Assembly: GCA_008638375.1 (NCBI GenBank) | Contig: CM018051.1 | Coordinates: forward strand, 40,370,177 to 40,434,176 | Direction: 5' to 3' | Length of the DNA stretch: 64,000 nucleotides | Source: Nyssa sinensis | Lineage: Eukaryota; Streptophyta; Magnoliopsida; Cornales; Nyssaceae | Shown: in pieces, positions 1-11,499 of the stretch | How the letters are laid out: every line of letters begins with the position of its first letter | How positions within the stretch are numbered: the first letter of the stretch is position 1 | Program-made: the position numbers and the translations under genes | The notes under the pieces: generated by a model | Database searches by the model: none | The model's input: the letters and a program-made list of their open reading frames with translations, nothing else | Told to the model about the DNA's origin: nothing

Positions 1-151
1 TTTTCTCCTTGAACTTGTAGACATTTATTTTTGCAAACTTTTTATTAATTAACTCTAAAATTTACTCCTTAACTTAAATTATAAGAAAGCTTTTAATCTC
101 TTCTTCTACTACTTCAATTCAAGTTATAAACAATATTTATATATTATATAT
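1..151. other. AT-rich flank left of element A
   Basis: No coding sequence or repeat is recognised here. The last 30 bases are almost pure A/T and probably formed the insertion target of element A, because the far end of A (22563 onward) also meets an AT run. A target-site duplication cannot be fixed because both edges are simple-sequence. Confidence 0.5.
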
Positions 152-743
152 TAATGTTACACTTTTTGATCAGTGGGACTTCCATTCTTCGTTTTTTGTC
201 AAGAACTCCAAAAGAGATATCAGAGGGCTATCAGGTTTGCTTCAGTGGTAGCCGCTCTGATGATAAAGTTAGTAAAACTAAAAGAAATACTATAATTGAA
301 AATAATTAATTGAGGGTAATTGAAAAGTGCACCTTAGGGTTGTATTTACAGGTTGCGGATCTCCTAAGTTGATTAGGATTTGGAGTCGTAAAGATCGGGA
401 TTTGACGATATCTGAAGATGGCAGTTGCCATATTGAACTCTGCTCCCCGCAAGAGTAGAAATCAAAAGATATCCGAGAATAGCAATTTCCATGTCGCATT
501 CTGTTTCCTTATTCTAAGGTCGGTAGAGTATATAAGGCAATAATCAGCTCGGAACCCCTCTAGGTACGTATTCCGAACTCTCTGCTTCTGGAGGAAAGGT
601 CTAGCAGCCCTCTTAGCCAAGGGACGTATGGATCTTCGAGGTTGTTAGATCTGAATAGCCCCGTGTTATTTCCTGATCTGCATAAGAAAGAGCTCATATA
701 CACGTGTCAATCTTGGGTTAGGCTGTCATTTTATGGTACATCA
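152..743 (-). repeat. Element A 3' LTR
   Basis: This 592-bp segment matches 21985-22563 nearly base for base. On the minus strand it begins TGATGTACC at 743 and ends AACATTA at 152 (the sister copy ends AACATCA), giving TGAT...ATCA inverted tips. A purine run on the minus strand (744-755) directly precedes it and is the polypurine tract. The LTR TATA box that is intact in the 5' LTR (tataaata, about 22163-22172) reads tgtaaata here. Confidence 0.88.
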
Positions 744-1219
744 GCTATTCCCCCCTAGCCTTAGTTTTATGGGACCCACACATAACTGAGGTTAGGGTTT
801 CTGAAGGGTCACACATATTCTCATTAATACGCCATTCCGTATTCTGAGAAAATAGCTGTTAGTGGAGCAATTACGACACCATCATTACTTAAGCCGTCAA
901 TTCGAGAATCGAGGCCATCATTAGTCAATCGTCGATTGGGATTTGGGGCATTAAATGACACCCTTAAAGTCTTATAAATAGTCACATTCTTCCTCATAGA
1001 TTCTTTTACGAATCCTTCATTGTTTTAAAGTATGAGAAAGAAGATTTTTATGCAATTTTTGGTACATCTAGGGACTTCTTCGTCACCAAAGCTTCGATCT
1101 CCGGTTAGTGAGTGGTAATCATCATCTTCCCTAATTTTTTTTATGTTTTTTCCATCGTTCTTCCCCTATATTCTTCTTTCTTGCATTTTCTTTTTTCTTA
1201 TCGTGTTCATTTTACAACA
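744..1219 (+). promoter_or_regulatory. Polypurine tract of A and putative promoter of the antisense gene
   Basis: 744-755 is a C-rich run on plus (purine run on minus) next to the LTR, fitting the polypurine tract. Further right a TATA box, tataaata (973-980), lies 247 bases before the antisense gene's ATG at 1220. Element B has a similar box (taataaata, 60436-60446) 259 bases before its own ATG, and the surrounding sequence is recognisably alike (for example a shared 'ccat.at' then 'gtcgattgg.att' block just upstream). Promoter function is inferred. Confidence 0.55.
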
Positions 1220-3103
1220 ATGTCGTCCTCCGACACACATTCCGGCAAGTGGGGGGAAAATATGCAAATCAGAGAGGTAGGTAGTTAGGGGACATTTTCA
1301 ATTGAGGAAATGAGTGACTCCTCTAGCAGTGATTCAGGGGTGCTGCTTCTTGAAGTGCACCTTGAATCCATGAATAGGGAGGTCGGCACATTGGGCTGAT
1401 CTCAGAGGAGAGAGGAGGGTGAGAGTGCCATGATTGAGGGCATGTTGGATGCCCTCAAGATGCATTTTGACTTTCCTAAAAATATAGTTTGTAGGATCCA
1501 TGGGAGAATAGATTGTTCGTTAGACATAAAGATGGGCGAAATTTGCGCCTACCTTAAATGGTTTGAGGTCGATGTACGTTTCTCCCTTTACCCCCTCATA
1601 AATGACTTTTTTAGTTGGTTCAAGATTTGTCCTACCGAGCTGAATATTAATAGCTAGAGGCTATGCCCTTTTTAGTCTTGGGTCATTAGAATAGGGTTGA
1701 GGTAAATCTGGACCTCATCCGAAGTAATATGGACATGAAGTTCCTCAAGTCGGAGGGTTTGTATTGCATGTCCTTTGATTAGAGGTTCAAACCCTTGACC
1801 TCGGTAACCACTTCCAACAAGATATGGAAGAAGTTGTACTTCTTTGTCAATGGAGGCTAGGGAACATGAAGATTTTGAGAACCGGAAGAGTCTTTTTCCT
1901 TGGCATACCAGCTTTAAGGGTGAGCCCACAGACCTTTGGTTTCCAGTCATGGCTTTTCCTTTCAGTTTGTCTAACTTTTTGCTAGTTTTTTGTTATAGAT
2001 AAGAAGGCTTAGAGGAGATCAATCTTTACTCCAGAGCTTCAAGAGAGGTACTGGTGACTCCTACATCCACTAGACCTGCCTTCATGACCACAAATTGACT
2101 CTTCAGAACTTCATGGATGCTGGTCTGGTGAAGTACAAGTCGACCACATTGAAGAAGTCGATCCTGTCGAGCTGGACACTAGGACCAAAGAGAACTAGGA
2201 CGGCATCCAGCCTTACTGTTCTTCCCCCTTATTAGAAGAAGAGGGGGACTGAAGTGGGAGCTTCCAGTTCTCTGGAGCGAACAGTTTCCGAAGAGCTGGT
2301 CACGCCAGTTGCTCATAAAGAGCTGCCGCCATTTTCCAGCTCCGCTTGTGCGCTTGGTCCCCCGGGGTAAGGGAAAGTTGAGCTTGGTCCCCCCCAGCAT
2401 CGTCTCAGCCGAGAACAAGGAGACCACCATCAAGAGGGCCTACGAGGACTCTTGGGTCTCTGCCTCAGAGCTCTTTAGAGGCCTGAAGCCCCGAAGGATA
2501 GCCAGAGACCTTTGAGTCTCATATATGAGGGTAAAACTCCTTTACTTAGCCCTTTTTTTCCCTTTCTCTTTTTTATCTTACTTCAATTCTGACTAGTTCG
2601 ACCTTTACCTTTTGCAGGCCGTCCATTCTATGGCCGGGATCATGGACTTCCCAGAGGAGTTCGAGTGTGAGGATAAGCTCCAAGCCGAGCTAGATGAGGC
2701 TCTTCTTTAGCTCAGGGATAGCTTGTTCTACGTCTCTCTCCTTCGAGGAGAAATATAAAGAATCCCTGAATAATGTGGCCATCCTAGAGTCATAGAAGAA
2801 TGCCCTAGCTTTTGAGCTAGAGGCTTTGAAGAAGAAGAAAAATGAGGTGGAAGCTGTGGCGACTCTGAAGCTAAGGAGGAGACTGAGAAAGAGCTCAGAA
2901 AAGAAGTGAACCAACTAGACGGTGAGTTCGTAGATCACAAGTATGAGCTGTTTCGGAAGAAGATCCAAAAGCTCTACCATGATTTTGACATTTCTGGAGT
3001 GGACGAGGTTTTGCTGGATGATCCAGAGTTGAGTCCTTCTGAAGCCGCCCTAGCCGAGCCTACTGAGGTTGAAGGAGCTACCCTCTCTACTAGAGACCCT
3101 TGA
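1220..3103 (+). pseudogene. Antisense extra gene of element A (PF04195-like gypsy transposon protein), three exons, decayed
   Basis: Proposed exons are 1220-1919, 1999-2530 and 2618-3103. Introns 1920-1998 and 2531-2617 begin gtgagc and gtaaaa and end in ag. The first exon encodes a Ser/acidic-rich head and then a conserved block around 1430-1660 (GEICAYLKWFEVDVRF and FFSWFKICPTELNIN), which resembles the Pfam family 'putative gypsy type transposon' (PF04195). Exon 2 holds a low-complexity linker. Exon 3 encodes a charged, coiled-coil-like tail with FRKKIQKLYHDFDISGVDEV near its end. Several in-frame stops (for example TAG at about 1657 where the B copy has Trp) and frameshifts make it a pseudogene. 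It runs against the element's own genes. Function is unknown; family assignment is from memory of the motif, exon structure from comparison with the B copy. Confidence 0.72.
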
Positions 3104-3234
3104 TTGGGATGCTTCTTTTTTGTTTGTTTATTTTTATTTTATTTTGTTTTTGCAAATTTGTACTCTTCCACCCTATACGTTTACTAATGAAAGATCTTTT
3201 ATTTATCTCAGTTTCTTGTGATTAAAGAGCATCA

Positions 3235-3745
3235 TTCAGACATGAGGCGCTTGTAATTAGATCAAGACGTAATCTTCAGACCTAAAGCATTTGCAATTTA
3301 AGTCAAGGCATAATCTTCAGACTTGAAATTCTAGTAACTAAATCAAGGTAAAATCTTCAGACCTGAAACACTTGCAATTAAGTCAAGATAAAATCTCCAG
3401 ACTTGAAACACTTGTAAGTAATTAAAGCAAGGTGAAATCTTCAGACCTGAAACACTTGCAATTAAGTCAAGATAAATTCTTCAGACCTGAAACATTTGTA
3501 ATTAAATCAATGTGAAATCTTCGGACCTGAAACACTTGCAATTAAATCAAGGTGAAATCTTCATACCTGAAACACTTGCAATTAAGCCAAGATAAAGTCT
3601 TCAGACCTGAAACACTTGTAATTAAGTCAAGATAAAATCTTCAGACCTGAAACACTTGTAATTAAATCAGGGTGAAATTTTCAGACCTGAATCACTTGTA
3701 ATTAAGTCAAGATAAGATCTTCAGACCTGTAACACTTGTAGTAAC
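3235..3745. repeat. 40-bp tandem array, 3' region of element A
   Basis: About 12 diverged copies of a 40-bp unit. Three successive units start exactly at 3601, 3641 and 3681, each beginning TCAGACCTGA and containing CACTTGTAATTAA. It lies between the end of integrase (minus) and the antisense gene (plus), the hypervariable zone of Tat elements. Confidence 0.9.
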
Positions 3746-4170
3746 TGAGAAAATGGACCAGACTTATAGCATTTGTAATGGACGCATGGCTTTTAGGAGT
3801 CTATGCATTGAAATGGACCAGACTTGGGGGTCTGTGCATTAAGATGGACCATAACTATAGCACTTGTAATGGAAACAAGGCTTTTAGGGGTCTGTGCATT
3901 GAAATGGACCAAACCTGGGGGTTTGTGCTTTAAGATGGACCAGACCTATAGCACTTGTAATAGATACAGGGCTTTTAGGGGTCTGTGAAGTGAAATGGAC
4001 CAGACTTGGGGGTCTGTGCATTAAGATGGACTAGACCTATAACACTTGTAATGTATAAAAGGCTTTTAGGGGTCTGTGCATTGAAATAGACCAGACCTAG
4101 GGGTCTGTGCATTAAGATGGACCAGACCTATGGCACTTGCAATTGACACAAGACTTTTAGGGATCTGTGC
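3746..4170. repeat. About 91-bp tandem array, 3' region of element A
   Basis: Four to five copies of a unit of about 91 bp, each holding ATGGACCAGACCTATAGCAC and GGCTTTTAGGGGTCTGTGCA. The reverse complement resembles the 64-bp array of element B (53497-53755: TGTACAGACCCCTAAAAAC and CATTACAAGCGTT), so the two arrays share an ancestor but differ in unit length and copy number. Confidence 0.87.
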
Positions 4171-4229
4171 ATTAAGATGAAAGTACTTAAAAACAAAAAG
4201 AAAACCTTTTATTTATAATATTTTTGTAA

Positions 4230-5211
4230 TTGCTTAACATTCCAGGGCCTAGGCATAGGTTTTTCGGTTACATCTTCCAACCAGTAAGTCGTGAGCTTGA
4301 CGATCTTGGTTACCCTGTAGGGCACTTCCTAATTAGGGGAGAGTTTACCCATGGTGGGATCTTTGGTGTTTGGGAATACCCTCCTCAGGATGAGGTCCCC
4401 AAACTAGAAACTGACAGGTCTTAACCCTTGGCTGAAGCATTTGGCCATTCTTTGTTGGTATGGTTCAGTCCTGATCCTAGCCTGCTCACGTCTTTCCTTA
4501 AGCAGGTCTAGATTTTTTGCAAGCTGATGGTCATTAGTTCCCTGATAAAAGGTATCCGTCCTTAGGGTTGGCATACTGATTTCGACAAGAATGACCGCCT
4601 ATGTACCGTATGCAAGTGAGAATGGTGTCTCTGCAGTTGGTGTTCTTTTAGTGGTTTGTTAGGCCCAGAGCACTCTAGGGAGCTTTTCGACCCATCTCTC
4701 TTTGGATTCTTCCAAACTCTTCTTGATGGCGTCAAGAATTTTATGGTTGGTGACCTCTACTTACCTATTAGCTTGGGGATGCCCTGGTGAGGAGAAGTGG
4801 TAATTGATGTGCAGGTCTTTATAGAACTTCCTGAACACCTTTCTAGTAAACTGTGTCTCATTGTCTGAAATGATGACACAGGGTATGTCAAAATTGTAGA
4901 CTATGTTCTTCCACGTGAAGTTCTTCACCTCTACTTCTATGATGTGAGTCAGAGGTTCGGCTTTTGCCTATTTGGAGAAGTAATCAATGGCAACTAGCAA
5001 GTATTTTTCGTTTGGAGGGGCTTTTGGTAGCAGGCCTTCCAATATCCATCCCCCATTAAGCAAATGGCCAAGGGTTGGCAATAAGAATGAGCTTATGATG
5101 GGGTTAGTGCTAGTATGAGGCAAATCGTTGGCACTTGTTGCACCTCTGGACATATTCCTTGGCTTGTTTTAGCATGCTAGGCCAATAGTAACCCAGAGTC
5201 AGAGCTCTGTG
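4230..5211 (-). pseudogene. Element A integrase, C-terminal part of pol
   Basis: Minus-strand translation across several frames gives the integrase core: LLVAIDYFSK near 5000, then an IISDN block (about 4865), a GHPKAN-type segment, a KSLEESKERWVE stretch and a C-terminal tail ending about 4240. The same order is found in element B at 52500-53420, which confirms identity. Stops and frameshifts interrupt it. The N-terminal zinc-binding part is cut by solo LTR C; pol resumes at 8680. Confidence 0.85.
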
Positions 5212-8200
5212 CGTCACGCCCCGAATTTCCAAGAACCCGGGGGTGAGTGTAACGAACTAAAAGAAAATAAAATAAAGGACAATCTAATAGATTTAATTAA
5301 ATATGCGTTCCTTTCCTTCAATACATAAACATATAAAGCACGTAAAATGAACGTATCTTCCATGTCAGTTGGGCTTAAGCCCTCACATCTCAAAATATGC
5401 CCCCAAGGGCCAAAATCATTCTAAGCTCATGTCTCCTCCACTCTACAAGACTTTCTTAAGTCTCAAATGCCGGGAGCGTCATCTATAATGTGTTATCCCA
5501 TGAATGGGTCAGCTCAACAGCTAGTATAATATAATGCTAATGTAAGAAACAAAATTAAGGCCTGGCATGTGCAAATGTAGATTTATATCTACATGTCATT
5601 CAATATCATCAATACAGTACATGAATAATATGCATGACGCACCAATGCAAACATCTATGCCACACCCATGACTCACTTTACGGACCTTCCCCGACAGACT
5701 GAGTAACCACGTATGTCTCATTTTACGGACCTTCCCCAATGGCCTGAGTAACTACGTATGACTCACTTTACGGACCTTCCCGACAGTCTGAGTAACCACA
5801 TATGTACAGCACCAAGTGCTCAACTCACACCATGCTTCCAAGGAATCACACTATGCCAAGATGCTTTGATTTCACCATGCAACAATGCAATCTCATCGAA
5901 ACCTTTCATTCATACATGAAGCATGCTTTAAACAATAATATCTAAATCACAATATTCCTTTCTCATATGTATATGCTATACATATTCCATTTAAACACAA
6001 GTTCAAGTTACACATTCTTAATCTGAACAATCTTTAAAGAATATCACTCACACACTGTGCCAACACATGGAATACACATGTAATCATGATCCACATTTAC
6101 CACTCAACCAAACTTCCTAAGGAAATAACAAGGAACACTATAAGCACATAAACAATTAGATGAATATACGAATCATGAGATCAATATGAAAATCAATCCT
6201 AAACTTAATCCTATTCCTTATTTAGCAAAATATCATACCTGATGGGTTTGTCTCAACCCAAGAAGGCGTACTCGTAGTGTAGCGGAACTAACACTAAGAA
6301 TGCAGAAGGTCAGACCACCTTCTCTTTACCTTTCAGTGTTCCTAAAATCATGAAATATAACTCAGTCCATTTGCCACTTGAATTATGCTATTCATCAAAT
6401 TTTATGTCTTTATTTCATGAGTTTCTATTTTGCTAAAATAGACTCTATCATTGAGTCCTGAACGTCGAACAAAATCGGATTAGGCTTTCGCGGAATTCAA
6501 TTTGGACTTCTGTATTGAAAAGGGCAAAACTGATCATTTTGCCCTTTCACGGTTTCCTATTTCTCAAAGCATCTTTTCATAAATCGGACTCCACTATTGA
6601 GTTCAGAATATTCGAAATAATAAAAATTCACTTATCTTTTTACTTTAATCGGGGTTCGTTTGACTACTCTTCGACTTAGGGACATTTTGGTAATTTCTCC
6701 CTTCTAAATTATTTAAATTAAATATTATTTTATTACCTAGGTCAATTCACAATTAACCATAAATTCTGGGTAAAATTACAATTTCACAAGGTTCGATTCA
6801 TTGCCCGTAATTTTTCCAATTCCTGTGCGTTTCGATTGTTTTTCCATTGTAAGCCAATCATTTTATAGCTTCTCCTTTTCAACCAAACACCCCCCAAACT
6901 CAAATCTAAAATTTTTTCCATAAAGTAACAGTGTTGGGCAGCTATCTGAATGGGTGGATCGGGTCAGACCTAACCCGGTTTGGCCCAAATAAAAAAAACA
7001 AAACTCAGTCGTTAAGCTATGTTTTCTTCCCTCTAGTTTCTAGATCATTTTTTTTTATTCCAATTTGCAATCTAAAATAATTTCTATGCTTAATGAAATC
7101 CCACAATCAATCTAATTATTCATGCTTCTAAAAATCCAAGACTAAAGTTCAGTATCTTACCCTGTTGCTTCGCGTTCCTTCAATCCAATCTGCTTTCAAC
7201 AAATGAACGACTCGTACTTGATGCTTCAATAGCATCCAACTGACCCTTCACCGCTTGATACTGCTGTTTTAAAGTTGGGTTTAAACACCACTGATCATAC
7301 CAAAACCCAATATGCTGCCTCTATGGCACCCAACGGTAACGTGATATCCATCTGGTTTGCTGCTACTGCTACATTTCTACTGCTAGCACAAACACAACAG
7401 TATACATCTATATATATATATATATATATATATATTCACAATCTCTCCTAAACTACGCCGACCTCAAGTCCTTCCCTTTTCACTCCCTGCTGCACATTAC
7501 ACACACCATTTGTATCCACCACCTGCTGCACCACTACACAGCCATCTTCTTCTCCATTTTTTTTCTCATTTTTTTCCTTTGTTGCACCATTACTGTACTC
7601 TACCGCCACAACACACACTATAAATATATATTTAGTTTATCTCCTGCACTGTTCTGGATCAACCTTGCTGCATGTTACACTTGAATATATATATATATAT
7701 ATATATATATTTCTTTACCACTTGCACTGCCTCAAAAACACACACCACATATACACCACACACGTATGCATATATATATATATATATAATATAAATATCC
7801 CTGCACCTGCCCCACATGAATTGCCCCATCTTTTTTTTCTTCCCAATAGCTACGGCTGTAGCCTCACACACATACACATGCACTGCACCGCCCACCTACG
7901 GCCCACTTTATTGATTTCTCATTTCTCTTTCTACTTTTTATCTTTCTCAATTCTTATCTTGCTTTCTACTTTTTCCTTTCCTTTTTCTCTTTTCTTTTCT
8001 TTATCCTGTTGATCACTTGAGATATATGATATACATATTATATAATAATACATAAGGCACACACCCCAACACACACACACACTTGCCTGTTGTTTCCCTT
8101 TCTCATTTCTTTCTTTGTATTTGTGTATTCATGTATGCATATATATATATATATATGTACATATAATATACTATACTGTATGGATATATATATAATTACA

Positions 8201-8674
8201 TGTATATCTACACTTTACCTATGCATGCATATTTACTCACATACACACATATATACAATACTTTATACAATCTACATATACATATACAATACACATATTA
8301 TACATGTATATATTTCTATACCCGTACGTATATACTAAATTCGGGCGCGTACATATGCACTCATATTTCACGGCCTATACTTATACATGTACGTATGCCT
8401 ACATGGAAATGCGTGCGTGCACACATTAAGAGACTCAGTCCCGGGTTGCTTGGGTATCACCTGGCATTGACTATATAAAACAGACTGTTCAACTTTTTAA
8501 AATCGTTCAGCCCTCATGATATCTAGATATAGGGTTTTTAACGGCTCGGGTTACGATTGGGTATTACACTACTCGACCGGTCTACCTCGATTTACGTGTC
8601 ATGTCTTGGGTCAAGGCATCACAGCCTTTACTATCAAAACGAAAAATTCATCCTCAATTTTTCAGGTCTCTACA
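5212..8674 (-). mobile_element. Solo LTR C (same family as element D LTR)
   Basis: The 3463-bp block starts CGTCACGCCCCGAATTTCC (the usual TG tip mutated to CG) and ends TCTCTACA. It is flanked by ctgtg (5207-5211) and ctatg (8675-8679), a target duplication with one transition. Its first bases match the LTR starts of element D at 32972 and 39809. No gag, pol or primer-binding site is present, so it is a solo LTR. Inside are a 45-bp tandem triplet (5681, 5726, 5771), the 'GGACTCCA..ATTGAGT' module twice (6434, 6581), and TA/CA-rich microsatellite tracts (7409-7435, 7686-7712, 8140-8340). ORFs in those tracts are not genes. Confidence 0.9.
7409..7435. repeat. (TA)n microsatellite
   Basis: One of many TA tracts in the LTRs of this region; others are at 7686-7712, 14404-14434, 16895-16941, 35802-35832, 40400-40430, 40542-40566 and 62199-62220. 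They produce Tyr/Ile-rich chance ORFs. Confidence 0.9.
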
Positions 8675-8679
8675 CTATG

Positions 8680-11022
8680 GGTTATGGTTCTGCCAGCCAT
8701 TGTGGTTGCCACATATCCCTTCATATATCTCGGCCAGGATATATTGGGATTCCTCTAGAGATAGGCACCGGAAAAGGTGTTGTGTGTAGGATCTTCGATA
8801 TAATTTCCCATTTAGGATCAGGTACCGAGCTACCTTGATCCAAACCTTTCGGGCCTAGGTTTTATCTTCTAGAAGCAATCCTTCTCTTATGTATTGGATG
8901 ATGGGAGTCATCTAGTTCTGAGTTTATTCTGAGATTTGGAAGGATTGTACTTCTTTGATGCTTGGTTTTAGCAGGTAAGAGATACTCACCGTTGAATCCC
9001 TTTCTAACTTGAGATGAGAAGCCATATTTGCTAAAGCATCGGCCCTTGGAGTTCTGGCTCCTTTCAATCTTTTGAACGATAAACTTATGGAAAGAGAGCC
9101 TCAACGTTCCCACCAACTCTGAATATCGGATCATTCTGTCTTCTTTGGTGAAGAATTCTCCCGAGACTTGGCTTACCACAAGTTGGGAATCAGAGAATGC
9201 CTTGAGGTTATAGGCTCCGCATTCTAGGGCCAGCTTTATCCCGAGGATGAGTGCTTCGTACTCAGCTTTGTTATTAGAAGCTTAGAACCTCAAACTAACC
9301 GCTTTCTCAGTTATGGTTCCTTCAAGGGAGTGAAGTACTATGCCAATGCCTGAACCTTTGTTAGTGATGACCCGTCAGTGTAAAGTTGCCATACTAAGGT
9401 GTCCGTGTTGGCATGAGCTTTAGCATGTAGCGCTGGAGTGAATTCCACAATGAAGTTTGCCAATGCTTGGCCTTTGATAAAGGTCCGTGGATACGTAAGA
9501 TATACCAAATTCTCCTAGCTCCACAGAACACTTGACCAGTTGTTCTGAGATTTCAGGCTTGTGCAGGATTGACTTCAGAGGGTAGAACATAGGGACTTCA
9601 ATGGGATGTGCTTGAAAATAAGGCCTTGAGTTTCTGAGCAGATATCACCAGGGTGAAGACCAGTTTCTTAACTTCGGAATATCTCTTCTCGGTATCCAGA
9701 AGTGCTTTACTAACGTAAAAAACTAGCCTCTAAATCCCTTTATCTTTTCTGACCAGTGTCGAGTTGACAAAATTTTCTAACACTATAAGGTATAGAAGCA
9801 GCTTTTCCCCTTGTACTGGTTTTGACAAGAGTTCAGGGAAGGCCATATATTACTTTAATTCCTGGAAGGATTTTTCGCATTTAGGGGTCCATTTAAGGGC
9901 CTTACTCCTCCTTAAGGCTTTGAAGAATGGAAGGCACCGGTCTGTGGATTTAGAGATGAACCGGTTCAGAGTTGCTATCCTTTCGTTTAGACCTTGGATG
10001 TCTTTCTTGGTCTTTGGTGACTCTAGTTCTATCAAAGCTTTTATCTGCGTGGGGTCTGCCTCAATTCCCCTCTAAGAAACCAGAAAACCCAAGAACTTCC
10101 CTTTAGTGATCTCGAAGGTACACTTTGAGGGATTCAGCTTCATCCTGTGCTACTTTGGGATGTTGAACATTTAGCTTAGGTGCTGGATATGGTCACTCTT
10201 CCGTATGCTATTGACTAGCATGTCATCAATGTAGACCTCCATTGTATTGCCAATTAAGGAGTCAAATATTTTGTTTACCAGCCGTTAGTATGTGGCTTCA
10301 GCGTTCTTTAGACCAAATTACATCACTCTATAGCGATAGAGACCTCGTTCGAATATAAAGGCTATCTTTTCTTGGTCTGAGGGGTACATCTGAATCTGAT
10401 TGTACCTAGAGTATGCATCCATGAAGCTCATAAGCTCATGCCCTACAGTTGTGTCAACTAGTTGATCTATTATTGGGAGAGGGAAGTTGTCTTTAAGATA
10501 GACTTTGTTGAGGTCTGTGTAGTCAACGCAAACCCTCTACTTGCCATTTTTCTTTTTGGCGAGGATTGTATTGGCGAGCCATTCAGGGTAGAATACCTCT
10601 TTTATCATTCTGGCGTCTAGCAGCCTCTGGACTTCCTTGTTAATGATCCTATGACGTTCAAGGGCGAACGTCTTCCTCTTTTGTCTCACTAAGGGGTAGT
10701 CTAGATCAGTGATGAGCTTGCGGGATATGAAGTTATGATCTATTCCTTCCATGTCCTTGGTCTCCCAAGTGAATACTGATAGATTGTTTTTCAGGAATTC
10801 AATAATTTCCTGTTGCTCAAAGAGGGACAGACCTGAGCCAATCTATAAGTACCGACCTCTCCCTTCAGAGTTGACGAGCACTTTGATAGGATCCTCCATC
10901 AGTTTAGCCACGTTATCCCTTTCCCTAGGACTTAATGGATCATCAATCTTCGAGGGACACTCCTCCGTCTCAAGAAGGTCAGAAGGTGCAGGGCTTCCTC
11001 CTTTACAAGGATGTTGTGGTTG
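8680..11022 (-). pseudogene. Element A pol: reverse transcriptase and two RNase H domains
   Basis: Read from right to left. An RT start block (NKEVQRLLDARMIKEVFYPE, about 10600) leads to a VCVDYTDLNK block (about 10520) and the catalytic motif VYIDDM at 10222-10233, so the YIDD aspartates are kept. A first RNase H region follows (FYVSKALLDTEKRYSE, about 9700). A second one has NNKAEYEALILGIKLALEC (about 9270) and FSDSQLVVSQ (about 9190), the D-E-D type core of the extra RNase H known from Tat elements. The part at 8680-8862 continues in register with element B at 52320-52460 and ends at the C insertion. Frameshifts and stops are frequent. Confidence 0.88.
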
Positions 11023-11499
11023 CTATTTGGGGGCTTTCTCTTTCAGCATGAGAGCATGACATTCTCGTGACGTCGGCTGGCAGCCCCTAATGGAGTAGAC
11101 CTTGTCATTCTGAATATATTTTAGGCATTGATAGAGGGTCGAAGTGACCGTTCCCATCTGGTAAAGCCAAGGTCTTCCGATGATGACGTTGTAGGGGGAC
11201 TTAAAGTCCATGACCATATACTCAGAGATCAATGTCTTTTGACCGTCCCCCTCTCCCATTGTGGTCGAGAGGTCTATTTTGCCCAATGGGGTGCTGAGGT
11301 TTCTATCGAATCCCGCTATTACTGCGGTGGTGGCCTTGATGTCATTGAGGTTGAGCCTCATATGCTTAAAGGGCTCATAGAATAACACATTGGTAGAGCT
11401 TTCCGTATCTACCAGAACCCGCTTGATCTCAAAATTGGTGATCTTAAGTGAGATGACGAGGGCATCATTATGAGGATAGTGTACTCCAGTAAGGTCCAA
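11023..11499 (-). pseudogene. Element A aspartic protease region
   Basis: A 158-codon open stretch holds the retropepsin active-site region RVLVDTESSTNVLFYEPF, then IDLSTTMGEGDG and VIIGRPWLYQMG. Retropepsins need D-T/S-G. Here the Gly is Glu (DTE), while both protease copies of element B keep DTG/S-type sequence, so this copy is probably inactive. The reading frame is otherwise unbroken, one of the best preserved parts of A. It occurs once, unlike the tandem pair in B. Confidence 0.85.

Noticed and set aside
147..151. Target-site duplication of element A (tatat at the left)
   Set aside because: The right edge runs into (TA)n, so any 5-bp AT word would match; not counted as evidence.
1672..1950. 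Minus ORF opposite the antisense gene of A, and the similar ones at 2179-2433 and 2690-2914
   Set aside because: Shadow frames of the three-exon gene on plus; no match to element B on that strand.
1220..3103. Antisense gene as a host gene captured recently
   Set aside because: Both family members carry it with independent stops and equal structure, so it belongs to the element family; no intact host gene is seen in the window for comparison.
7659..8838. ORFs rich in Tyr and Ile
   Set aside because: They are translations of (TA)n and (CA)n tracts inside solo LTR C; the same happens at 16863-17167, 35715-36093 and 40254-40624.
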